In this document: piece by piece, positions 6,640 through 14,100 of the stretch
How the letters are laid out: each line of letters begins with the position of its first letter
Numbering within the stretch: the stretch's first letter is position 1
Notes under the pieces: model-generated
The model's database searches: none
What the model was told of the DNA's origin: nothing
Seen by the model: only the letters and a program-made list of their open reading frames with translations
Position numbers and translations under genes: made by a program
Assembly: GCA_020428585.1 (NCBI GenBank)
Contig: JAGQMP010000019.1
Location: 1-16,673, forward strand
Source of the DNA: Patescibacteria group bacterium
Lineage (GTDB): Bacteria; Patescibacteriota; Minisyncoccia; Phycocordibacterales; UBA1006
DNA length: 16,673 bases
Direction: 5' to 3'

Positions 6640-8436
6640 ATGAAGAAATTACCAACGACCTGGGATCTTTCGCCTTTTGGTAGACGATACAACGATCCTA
6701 CCTTTGCCAAGGAACGAGCCTCGATCGAGAAAAAGACGAGAGCCTTTGCAAAAACATGGAAGAATGATCAATCCTATTTAACCAAACCGACTTCGCTGAA
6801 AAAGGCCCTCGACCAATATGAAGCCTTGGCCAGAATTCCTAGTAACGAGGCGATGTACTTATTTTTCGCACGTATGGGTGATTCGACGAACAAGGATTAT
6901 GCCGCAGCTGAAAAACGCTACGACGACTGGTCTGAAAAACTATCTGATCATACCCGATTCTTTGGTTTGTCTCTCGGAACCATCAAAGAGAAAGATCAAA
7001 AGATATTTTTGAAATCATCGCAATTAAAACCGTATCGACACTTTTTGAGGGGTATTTTTGAAACCGCACAGTTCCAACTCTCTGAAAAAGAAGAAAAGAT
7101 TCTCTCGATGAAATCAGGGGTATCCAGTGGTAACTGGGCGTCGATGGTGTCTGAAATATTCTCACAAGAATCTGCCGAGGTTCTGGTTGAAGAAAAAGGA
7201 AGGGTAAAAAAAGCAACCAAACCATTCAACGAATACATTCAATTCATTCATAGTTCGAATAAACGTGTCAGGGATGCCGCTGCAACGGCGCTTGAGGCGA
7301 CTTTTAAACGTCACCGATTGGTGCTGGAGAAAGAATTTAATTCGATCCTTGAAGACAAAAAGATTAATGATGAATTGCGTGGGTTCAAGCGTCCCGACCA
7401 TGCACGCATCTTGTCTGATGACGTCGGATTTGATGTTGTTGATACCATGACGGGTGTGGTCAGCAAACGATTCAAGGTTGCCCGCGATTACTATGCCTTA
7501 AAGGCGCGCCTCCTTGGGCAAGAAAAACTACACTACCACGAACGAAACGTTCCGGTAGGTAACGTCGATACCGAATATAGCTACGAAAAATCTGTAGAAC
7601 TCGTTGACCAGGCGCTGTCTAGTGTTGATCCAGATTTTGCCCAGATTCACCGAGATACTGTCGAAAATGGACGTGTTGATGTCTATCCACGAACCGGTAA
7701 AAGGGGAAGCGCATTTTGTATGTATGACGAAGTTACCAAGCCGCCCTACATTATGCTCAACCATACCGATCGGGCGCGGGATGTTTTGACTCTGGGACAT
7801 GAAATGGGTCATGCGATTCATGGGACTTTGATTAAGGGTGAAAACGCTTTGAACTATGACACGCCGATGTTCACGGCTGAAATTGCCTCGACCTTTTGTG
7901 AGGGCTACACCTTTGACCGAATTTTGGCTCAGGCGACTGGTGAAGAACGCTTTATCCTCTTGATGCAAAAAATCGGCGAGGACGTATCAACCATCTCGCG
8001 TCAGGTAGCAGCGTATAATTTCGAATGTGAGGTCCACGATACCTTTAGAAAAGAAGGCTACCTGTCAGCTGATCAGATTGGCGCAATTTTCAAGAAACAC
8101 ATGGCGTCGTACATGGGCCCTGCCGTGATACAGGATTACGGGGCCGAGGATTGGTGGATGTACTGGTCGCATTTCAGGTCGCCATTCTACGTGTACAGTT
8201 ACGCGTCGGGACTGCTCCTCGCTAATGGTATGCGCGCGATTATTCGCAAGGATCCTGAACGCTGGCCCAAGGTAAAGAAATTCTTTTACGTTGGGACATC
8301 ACAATCACCTAAAGATACCTTTGATGCCATCGGAATTGATCTGACCGATGCTGCGTTTTGGGAGGGAGGCGTGAAAGAAGTCGAGATGATGCTGAAAGAG
8401 GCAGCAAAACTCGCCAAAGAACTTGGTAAGATTTAA
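6640..8436 (+). CDS. pepF: Oligoendopeptidase F family (M3B) zinc metallopeptidase
   Basis: Cytoplasmic zinc endopeptidase that cuts short peptides, recycling oligopeptides. The 598 residues match PepF (about 600). The zinc motif is HEMGH (387-391, ligands His387 and His391, catalytic Glu388) within TLGHEMGHAIHG. The third ligand is Glu414 in FTAEIASTFCEG. A Tyr/His-rich C-terminal substrate region is visible around IQDYGAEDWWMYWSHF and FYVYSYASGLLLA. The N-terminal two thirds are helical, as in the family. No signal peptide is present. The start at 6640 is set by the -10 box 6 nt upstream. In amino-acid-auxotrophic CPR cells such a peptidase would serve salvage of imported peptides (inference). 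The symbol denotes the family; orthology to characterised PepF is likely but not tested. Confidence 0.93.
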   Translation: MKKLPTTWDLSPFGRRYNDPTFAKERASIEKKTRAFAKTWKNDQSYLTKPTSLKKALDQYEALARIPSNEAMYLFFARMGDSTNKDYAAAEKRYDDWSEKLSDHTRFFGLSLGTIKEKDQKIFLKSSQLKPYRHFLRGIFETAQFQLSEKEEKILSMKSGVSSGNWASMVSEIFSQESAEVLVEEKGRVKKATKPFNEYIQFIHSSNKRVRDAAATALEATFKRHRLVLEKEFNSILEDKKINDELRGFKRPDHARILSDDVGFDVVDTMTGVVSKRFKVARDYYALKARLLGQEKLHYHERNVPVGNVDTEYSYEKSVELVDQALSSVDPDFAQIHRDTVENGRVDVYPRTGKRGSAFCMYDEVTKPPYIMLNHTDRARDVLTLGHEMGHAIHGTLIKGENALNYDTPMFTAEIASTFCEGYTFDRILAQATGEERFILLMQKIGEDVSTISRQVAAYNFECEVHDTFRKEGYLSADQIGAIFKKHMASYMGPAVIQDYGAEDWWMYWSHFRSPFYVYSYASGLLLANGMRAIIRKDPERWPKVKKFFYVGTSQSPKDTFDAIGIDLTDAAFWEGGVKEVEMMLKEAAKLAKELGKI

Positions 8437-8445
8437 TACGATGCA

Positions 8446-8468
8446 TGTGACAAGCAAGGCTTGTCACA
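8446..8468. promoter_or_regulatory. Perfect hairpin between pepF and argS
   Basis: TGTGACAAGC / GCTTGTCACA, 10 bp with a 3-nt loop AAG. Its AAGGCTT (8456-8462) can instead pair with AAGCCTT (8473-8479), which is also needed by the following terminator, so three mutually exclusive hairpins are possible. Confidence 0.6.
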
Positions 8469-8472
8469 ATAT

Positions 8473-8502
8473 AAGCCTTTTATTACAAGGCTTTTTATTT
8501 TT
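8473..8502 (+). terminator. Intrinsic terminator of pepF
   Basis: AAGCCTT / AAGGCTT 7-bp stem with loop TTATTAC, followed by TTTATTTTT. Confidence 0.8.
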
Positions 8503-8535
8503 CTTATGATTTCTTTTTCTTTTAGTTCAAAAAGG

Positions 8536-8541
8536 TACAAT
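8536..8541 (+). promoter_or_regulatory. -10 promoter element of argS
   Basis: TACAAT, preceded by AGG, ends 6 nt before the ATG at 8548 (gap aaactt). It fixes the argS start; longer readings that start within the pepF terminator are rejected. Confidence 0.6.
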
Positions 8542-8547
8542 AAACTT

Positions 8548-10242
8548 ATGACGATTAACGATAGGGTAACAAAGGCCATCCGCGCAGCCTTGGAACAGGC
8601 TGGCATTTTGTGTGATGGCGATATCACGATTGAACATCCACGTGACCTCTCGCATGGGGACTTTGCAACCAACATTGCGATGGTAGTTGCCAAGGCAGAA
8701 GGGAAGAACCCGCACGAACTCGCCGAAAACATTGCCGCCAACATCTCGGCGTCTGAAATCAAAGAGGTAGCGGTTGCGGGTCCAGGCTTCATCAACATCA
8801 CCCTTACCGATCAGTTTTTTGCGGATCAGGTTGCAGAGGTTTTTGCTACGCCTGATATCTTTGGCTACAACCACGACTGGCAAGGAAAAAAGATTCTGGT
8901 TGAACACTCGTCGCCCAATCTCTTTAAACCTTTTCACATCGGCCACATGATGAACAATACCGTGGGCGAGGCGATTGCGCGCTTGTGCAAAACTAGCGGG
9001 GCCGAGGTCACGCAGATTTCCTATCCGTCTGACGTGTCCCTCGGCATTGGCAAGGCCGTGTGGAAACTCCTTGATTATGGGATCGAGAAATTAGACGAAT
9101 ACGAAACCACCAGCGAGAAAATGGCCTTCCTCGGTCGTTGTTACGCCGAAGGAACCCAGGCTTATGAATCTGACGAATCGATCCATGATCGGGTCAGGGA
9201 AATTACCCAGGATATTTACGAACACCGTGATACGCCAGCCTACACGGCTTATCAATTAGGTCGTGATCTGAATCTGGACTACTTTATCACCATGACGGCG
9301 CGTTTGGGATCGTCCTTTGATGGTTTTGTTTTCGAGAGTGAGGCGGGTAAAGAAGGAAAAGACATCATTCGCGAAAACACGCCGGCTATCTACACTGAAT
9401 CTGATGGTGCGACCATCTACCAGGGCGAGGATGACGGTCTTCATACTCGCGTCTTTATCAATAAAGACGGCAACCCAACCTATGAAGCCAAAGACACCGG
9501 CCTCTTGAAGATTAAATTCGACCGCTATCAACCTGATCTATCAGTGTTTGTAACCGACAGCGAACAGGGACCCTATTTCCAGGTGGTGGTCACCGCCGCC
9601 GGCAAGGTGAATCCTGATTGGCAGGCCAAGACCATTCACAAAACCCACGGCCGCATGCAGTTCAAAGGAGCAAAAATGTCTTCACGCCTTGGGAACACGC
9701 CCTTGGTATCAGACATCCTCGATGCCGTTTTAGCCGAGGTGCGCGAACGATCGGATCGTGATATTTCTGATACCGAGGCTGATGCGATCGCGATTGCCGC
9801 CTTGAAATACACGATCTTGCGTACCCAAGCGGGTAAAAATATTAACTTTGATCCCGATACCTCGCTCTCATTCGAAGGTGATTCGGGGCCGTACCTCCTT
9901 TACACCTATGCGCGTGCGCGATCAGTAGCACAAAAGGGCGAAGACCTAGGAATTGCATCGGATCCAAGCTTACCCAATGGATGGCAAGCAACCGATGTCG
10001 AGAGGATCCTCTACCGTTTCCCCGAGGTGATTAACCTCGCCTTCCGAGACCTTGCGCCGCATCAGGTGGTGACCTATGTGACGGAACTGGCCCAGGCCTT
10101 CAACACCTGGTACGGGGAAGGGAAGATTGCTGATCCTGATGATCCGAATAGTCCCTACAAACTCGCCCTGACCCGCGCAACAGCGCAGGTGATTAAGAAT
10201 GCGTGTTGGGTTCTTGGTATCGAAGTCCTCGAAGAGATGTAA
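8548..10242 (+). CDS. argS: Arginyl-tRNA synthetase
   Basis: Class I aminoacyl-tRNA synthetase that charges tRNA-Arg with arginine. 564 residues from the chosen start, close to the family norm. The N-terminal tRNA D-loop-binding domain contains DLSHGDFATNIAM and PGFINITL. The catalytic domain has SSPNLFKPFHIGHMMNN with HIGH at 130-133 and a KMSKS-like KMSSR at 376-380 in KGAKMSSRLG. The DALR anticodon-binding helix bundle follows from about residue 450 and ends GIEVLEEM. Upstream in-frame ATG/TTG codons lie in terminator sequence, so Met at 8548 (MTINDRVTKAIR) is preferred. Its last 45 bases recur, with two third-position changes and one inserted base, about 110 bp downstream. Confidence 0.96.
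   Translation: MTINDRVTKAIRAALEQAGILCDGDITIEHPRDLSHGDFATNIAMVVAKAEGKNPHELAENIAANISASEIKEVAVAGPGFINITLTDQFFADQVAEVFATPDIFGYNHDWQGKKILVEHSSPNLFKPFHIGHMMNNTVGEAIARLCKTSGAEVTQISYPSDVSLGIGKAVWKLLDYGIEKLDEYETTSEKMAFLGRCYAEGTQAYESDESIHDRVREITQDIYEHRDTPAYTAYQLGRDLNLDYFITMTARLGSSFDGFVFESEAGKEGKDIIRENTPAIYTESDGATIYQGEDDGLHTRVFINKDGNPTYEAKDTGLLKIKFDRYQPDLSVFVTDSEQGPYFQVVVTAAGKVNPDWQAKTIHKTHGRMQFKGAKMSSRLGNTPLVSDILDAVLAEVRERSDRDISDTEADAIAIAALKYTILRTQAGKNINFDPDTSLSFEGDSGPYLLYTYARARSVAQKGEDLGIASDPSLPNGWQATDVERILYRFPEVINLAFRDLAPHQVVTYVTELAQAFNTWYGEGKIADPDDPNSPYKLALTRATAQVIKNACWVLGIEVLEEM
10191..10235 (+). repeat. Left copy of the argS 3'-end direct repeat
   Basis: This is the genuine end of argS (coding NACWVLGIEVLEE). 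It matches 10301-10346 at about 43 of 45 positions plus one extra base. The substitutions are synonymous (gtc/gtt, ctc/ctt). Confidence 0.9.
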
Positions 10243-10248
10243 ATCTTC

Positions 10249-10299
10249 TAAAATCAGCGAATATTTTTGTCGCCTTCAGAAAAAGAGTGCTCACGGTAC
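10249..10299. repeat. Half copy of the palindromic element
   Basis: By-eye alignment to the left arm of the 5688-5808 element (about 5696-5746) gives roughly three quarters identity. It shares AGCGA, TTTGTCG, AAAAGAGTG and the terminal GTAC. The right arm is missing: at the loop position the sequence switches into the second argS tail. It looks like an element interrupted or truncated at its centre. Confidence 0.65.
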
Positions 10300-10300
10300 A

Positions 10301-10346
10301 GATTAAGGAATGCGTGTTGGGTTCTTGGTATCGAAGTTCTTGAAGA
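10301..10346 (+). pseudogene. Duplicated argS 3' end (remnant)
   Basis: It encodes RNACWVLGIEVLED in one frame but has no stop at the argS position and runs open into the next gene's upstream region. A one-base insertion (gattaagg) and two synonymous changes separate it from the real argS end, indicating it came from a slightly diverged copy rather than a fresh slippage event. Not expected to be expressed. Confidence 0.8.
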
Positions 10347-10386
10347 TTTAAAGTTGGCAGAAATGTTTGCACATTATATTTATATA

Positions 10387-10414
10387 TTGACATATATTTA
10401 TATTCTGCTAATAT
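10387..10414 (+). promoter_or_regulatory. Strong promoter of the exported-protein gene
   Basis: TTGACA (10387-10392), a 16-bp spacer ending TGC, then TAATAT (10409-10414), in very AT-rich DNA. The start codon is 33 nt downstream, so this transcript would have a real 5' leader, unlike most genes here; no Shine-Dalgarno is visible. A Bacteroidota-type -7 box was sought (TATATTTTG at 10413-10421 is near), but the sigma70-like pair fits better. Confidence 0.6.
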
Positions 10415-10446
10415 ATATTTTGAATAACTTAAACAACTACATAATC

Positions 10447-10899
10447 ATGAAAAAATTTCTTATTGTTGCCGCATTATTGTTTTCCGTATTATGTTTTTCT
10501 CAAGTAGAAAATGTACAAGAAAAACCATGGTCATTCAGCACTGGAATCATTCTTGCTCCACAAGCCGGACTTGATCTTAAAGAATCAAAAAACGGCGTAA
10601 CTAACCAGACTAACTTATTTGCTACAGTAAGTGCTAGTAAAGGGAACAGTACCTTAGTTGGATTCTATTCTGTGAAGAATAGTATTGGCTTGGTATACCT
10701 CGGACCTATCAAGGGTGACTTTGGTTGGTATGGAGTAGCGTTGAAAGGTGTTGTAGAAAATTTTAATTACGCAGGCATTGGCGGGACGTATTCATTGGGA
10801 AAGAATTCAATTTTTATAGAATTTGGTTCTTCTCTTGATGCGTTTACTCCAGGTATTTATGTAGGAGTTTTTATACCATTTACGGTGAAATTAAAATAA
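10447..10899 (+). CDS. Small exported protein, Bacteroidota-like, function unknown
   Basis: 150 residues. MKKFLIVAALLFSVLCFSQ is a classic cleavable signal peptide; the CFSQ ending is typical of Flavobacteriia. No lipobox fits (VLC lacks a small residue at -1). The mature part is rich in alternating polar/hydrophobic strands and Gly, Ser and Asn (for example STLVGFYSVKNSIGLVYLG and YAGIGGTYSLGKNSIFIEFG). It ends in IYVGVFIPFTVKLK, compatible with a small beta-barrel or beta-sandwich, which is odd for a CPR cell thought to lack an outer membrane. Base composition is clearly AT-richer than argS and ileS. The start is the Met of the signal peptide; the frame is open upstream through the argS-tail remnant. 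No family is recognised. Likely acquired horizontally (inference). Confidence 0.75.
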   Translation: MKKFLIVAALLFSVLCFSQVENVQEKPWSFSTGIILAPQAGLDLKESKNGVTNQTNLFATVSASKGNSTLVGFYSVKNSIGLVYLGPIKGDFGWYGVALKGVVENFNYAGIGGTYSLGKNSIFIEFGSSLDAFTPGIYVGVFIPFTVKLK

Positions 10900-10902
10900 C
10901 CA

Positions 10903-10939
10903 CCTACCGGAAAAGCCTACAACTCCCCGGTGGGTTTTT
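10903..10939 (+). terminator. Intrinsic terminator of the exported-protein gene
   Basis: CCTACCGG / CCGGTGGG, 8 bp with one T-G wobble, 16-nt loop, then T5. It separates this unit from the ileS leader. Confidence 0.8.
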
Positions 10940-10941
10940 CA

Positions 10942-10969
10942 TTTACACTTCTGTCCTTTCTGCTACACT
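10942..10969 (+). promoter_or_regulatory. Promoter of the ileS leader
   Basis: TTTACA, 16-bp spacer ending TGC, TACACT. The -10 ends 6 nt before a leader ATG (gap caaacc), the same spacing as at genuine genes in this window. Confidence 0.7.
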
Positions 10970-10975
10970 CAAACC

Positions 10976-11026
10976 ATGCACAACCGCGCAATTATTATTT
11001 CAATTATTGAAAACACCGCTTCGTAA
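10976..11026 (+). CDS. Isoleucine-rich leader peptide of ileS
   Basis: A 16-residue frame, MHNRAIIISIIENTAS, with five Ile codons out of 16 (AUU AUU AUU UCA AUU AUU), lies between a promoter and a potential terminator upstream of the isoleucyl-tRNA synthetase gene. This matches the logic of amino-acid leader peptides such as those of ilv and his operons: scarcity of charged tRNA-Ile should stall the ribosome at codons 6-11. The ATG is 6 nt after the -10 box, so translation would begin on a leaderless RNA, tightly coupling ribosome and polymerase. The stop codon (11024-11026) is two bases from the antiterminator strand, so a terminating ribosome would cover it. The peptide itself probably has no function. 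The call rests on sequence architecture only; I do not know of a described ileS leader of this type. Confidence 0.7.
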   Translation: MHNRAIIISIIENTAS

Positions 11027-11092
11027 TCGGGTCCTTCGTAATTGAAACATTGCGCCACATCGACCCGAACGGGTCTTTATTTTTTGAGACCC
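10998..11092 (+). promoter_or_regulatory. Ile-responsive attenuator (alternative hairpins) of ileS
   Basis: Segment 1, TTTCAATTA (10998-11006, inside the Ile codons), is complementary to TAATTGAAA (11039-11047). Segment A, CGGGTC (11028-11033), pairs with B, GACCCG (11062-11067), as an antiterminator. B also pairs with C (GGGTC, 11071-11075) as the terminator, and C can pair with D, AGACCC (11087-11092). A direct repeat CTTCGTAAT (11019-11027 and 11034-11042) flanks A. Predicted logic: stalling at Ile codons covers segment 1 and leaves A free to pair with B, allowing readthrough; a ribosome at the leader stop covers A, so B:C forms and transcription ends. Confidence 0.65.
11062..11085 (+). 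terminator. Attenuator terminator upstream of ileS
   Basis: GACCC-GAAC-GGGTC hairpin followed by TTTATTTTTT. The stem is short (5 bp, all GC except one pair), consistent with a terminator meant to be overridden. Confidence 0.6.
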
Positions 11093-11097
11093 CGGCG

Positions 11098-11106
11098 TGC
11101 TAGAAT
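11098..11106 (+). promoter_or_regulatory. Possible second ileS promoter
   Basis: TGC-TAGAAT, identical to the folA extended -10, lies after the attenuator and ends 23 nt before the ileS ATG. It could provide basal, unattenuated transcription, but no -35 is clear. Confidence 0.4.
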
Positions 11107-11129
11107 AGCCCTATCAGACACCACTATCT

Positions 11130-14100
11130 ATGAGTACCAACGAACCAGTTAAAAAATCAGACGCCCTACATCAGCAAGCTGATCGGGCAGGTCGCCCAGA
11201 AACCAAGAAGTCAGAAGTAGCTTTGCAGGAAGAGAGAATTCTGGCCTTTTGGCAGGATAACGACATCTTCCAGAAAACCTTGGCAAAACCTTCGCCTAAG
11301 GGTGATTTTGTCTTTTATGACGGGCCACCTTTTGCGACAGGGCTACCTCACTATGGTCACCTCTTACCGGGTACGATCAAAGACGTCATTCCTCGATACA
11401 AAACGATGCGCGGCTACCACGTGCCACGTCGCTGGGGTTGGGATTGTCATGGACTGCCGATTGAGAACCTGATCGAAAAAGAACTCGACCTTCCAACCAA
11501 AAAACACATCGAAGACTACGGTATTGAAAAATTCAACGAGGCGGCCAAGGCGACCGTCTTGCGTTACGAATCAGAATGGAAAAACTATGTTCCGCGATCA
11601 GGGCGATGGGTTGATATGGAAAACCCTTACATGTCGATGCAACCGTCGTACATGGAATCAGTCTGGTGGGTGTTTAGTCAGTTGTATAAAAAAGGCTTAA
11701 CCAAAGAAGGCTTCAAACCGATGCACCTCTGCCCGCGTTGTGAGACGACCCTCGCGAATTTCGAGGTCAACCAGGGCTATGAAGACGTCACTGATATTTC
11801 AGTAACCGCAAAATTTGAATTGATTGATGAACCAGGAACCTATTTGCTAGCCTGGACGACAACCCCGTGGACTTTACCGGGGAACGTTGCATTAGGGGTA
11901 GGCGAAAATATCAGCTATGTAAAAGTATCGTGCGAAGGAAATTATTACCTCAGCGCAAAAGATCTCCTTGGATCAGTTTTTGAAGGAAAAGAATATCAAG
12001 TCATTGAAGAATTAAAAGGAAAAGACCTCATTGGTAAATCATACCGACCGATTTTTGACTATTACCAACAACAGGATCCCAGATCGGAGTCTGGGACAAG
12101 TCTAGAAAATCGCGAAAACGGATGGAAGGTCTACGCGGCTGATTTTGTCACCACCGAAGAGGGAACGGGGATCGTCCACATCGCCCCAGCCTTTGGATCT
12201 GATGACATGAACCTGGGTAAGGAATACAACCTTCCTTTCGTTCAGCACGTGAACAAGAGTGGCGCATTTATTGATGATTTTGCCATGACCGCCGATGGTC
12301 AATCGTTCAAGGGGATGCTCGTCAAGAAAAAAGACGATCATACCAGCACTGATATCGAAATTATTAAACGACTCGCCGCTGATGGGACCTTGTTCGCAAA
12401 GAAAAAACTCGTCCACAGCTATCCACATTGCTGGCGTTGTGGAACACCGCTATTAAATTACGCCACTACCTCATGGTACGTTTCGGTACCTGATTTGAAA
12501 GACCGACTCCTTGAAAATAATCAGGGGATCAACTGGGTACCGGATCATGTCGGGGAAGGGCGATTCGGAAAATGGCTCGAAGGTGCGCGTGATTGGGCGC
12601 TCTCACGCAGTCGATTCTGGGGAACTCCATTGCCGGTGTGGCAGTCAATTGATGGGAAGGAAACCTTTGTACCTGGCTCGATTGATGAACTGCTTGATCG
12701 GGTGAAAACGTCGGGGAACACCTACCTCGGTCTTCGTCATGGTCAGGCGCACAGCAACGTCACCGGCACGATTAACGCTGATCCGAATATAAAGAACGGT
12801 CTTACGGAACAGGGGCTTGCCGAAACCAAGGCAGGACTAGCCGGTCTGCCAAAGGACATCGACCTGGTATTCGTATCACCACTGCAACGTACATGCGAGA
12901 CCGCTGATATTATCAAGGCAGAGTTCGGCTTATCTGACGACCAGATTATCGTTGATGATCGACTTCGCGAGCGATCACCGGGTAAGGCCTGGGAAGGGAA
13001 GCCTTGGCACGATGCTCATGCCGAAGAAGAGTCCCAAGATCCGCGCGATTTTTGGAACTATCGATTGGCTAATGATGCCGAATCAATTGCTGATATCTAT
13101 CGCCGGACGATGGATTTCATGTTCAACCTCGAAGAGAACTATCAAGGTAAAACTATTCTCATCATTTCGCACGGCGGTATTTTGAAGACGATTCAATTCG
13201 CTATCACTCACCGAGGAGAACAATCACAAGCTCGTGATTTCTACTGGCAACAGTCACTACCTAAAAATGCCGATATCTTGAATTTTGATTTCAAGGCTTT
13301 TCCTCACAATCGAGATTACATGATTGACCTGCACCGACCCTACATTGATGACCTTCAGGTGATTGGTTCATCAGGAGAAGACCTTACCCGCGTCGAGGAT
13401 GTCTTTGATGTCTGGTTCGATTCAGGGTCAATGCCCTACGCACAGGCGCACTATCCTTTTGAAAACAAGAATGATTTTTTGAATAAACGTTTTCCAGCGA
13501 ACTTTATCGCCGAGGGACTCGACCAAACGCGTGGATGGTTTTACGTTTTGTCGGTATTGGGTACGGCGCTCTTTGATAAAATTCCATTTAAAAATGTCGT
13601 GGTAAATGGATTGGTTCTCGCTGAAGACGGGAAAAAGATGTCGAAATCATTAAAGAATTACCCTGACATGAATCTGATGCTGGATTCGGTCGGGGCAGAT
13701 GCTTTGCGATTGTTCCTCGTGAATTCTCCGCTGGTCCGTGGTGAAGAACATCCTTTTTCTGAAAAGGTAGTGCGAGAAGTCGGATCAAAAGTCATGGGAC
13801 GTTTGCGGAATATATTAAATCTGTATCAGATGTATAAGGGAGACGTTGATGGTTATAAATCTGAACCCCTCAACGTATTGGACATGTGGATTATCTCCTG
13901 TTTAGGGGTATTAGAACAAGATGTTCGTGAAGGACTTGAAACCTACGAACTTGATCGAGCTACTCGCCCTATTTTTGATTTCGTAGATGACTTCTCTACG
14001 TGGTACATCCGCCGAAGTCGTGAACGGTTCAAGGGATCTGATATTGATGATAAAAAACATGCTCTTGGTGTTACTCGACGAGTGCTTCGTGATCTTTCTA

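Noticed and set aside
7528..7968. A 146-residue minus-strand frame within the M3 peptidase gene
   Set aside because: It is antisense to the zinc-site region of a clear enzyme and shows no recognisable features.
8461..8547. A longer argS N terminus
   Set aside because: This stretch is a terminator hairpin and T run, and the -10 box at 8536 ends 6 nt before the ATG at 8548.
10267..10446. In-frame 60-codon upstream extension of the exported protein
   Set aside because: It consists of a repeat fragment, the argS-tail remnant and AT-rich promoter DNA; the signal peptide must be N-terminal.
10940..11129. A T-box riboswitch upstream of ileS
   Set aside because: No T-box bulge sequence or long specifier stem is visible; a short Ile-codon ORF explains the region better.
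12081..12089. AGATCGGAG in ileS as a sequencing adapter remnant
   Set aside because: Only a few bases match the common adapter start; the next bases differ, and the reading frame and palindrome continue.
12717..13292. Insertion in IleRS as an intein
   Set aside because: It has no Cys/Ser start, terminal His-Asn or endonuclease motifs; it is a clear histidine phosphatase.
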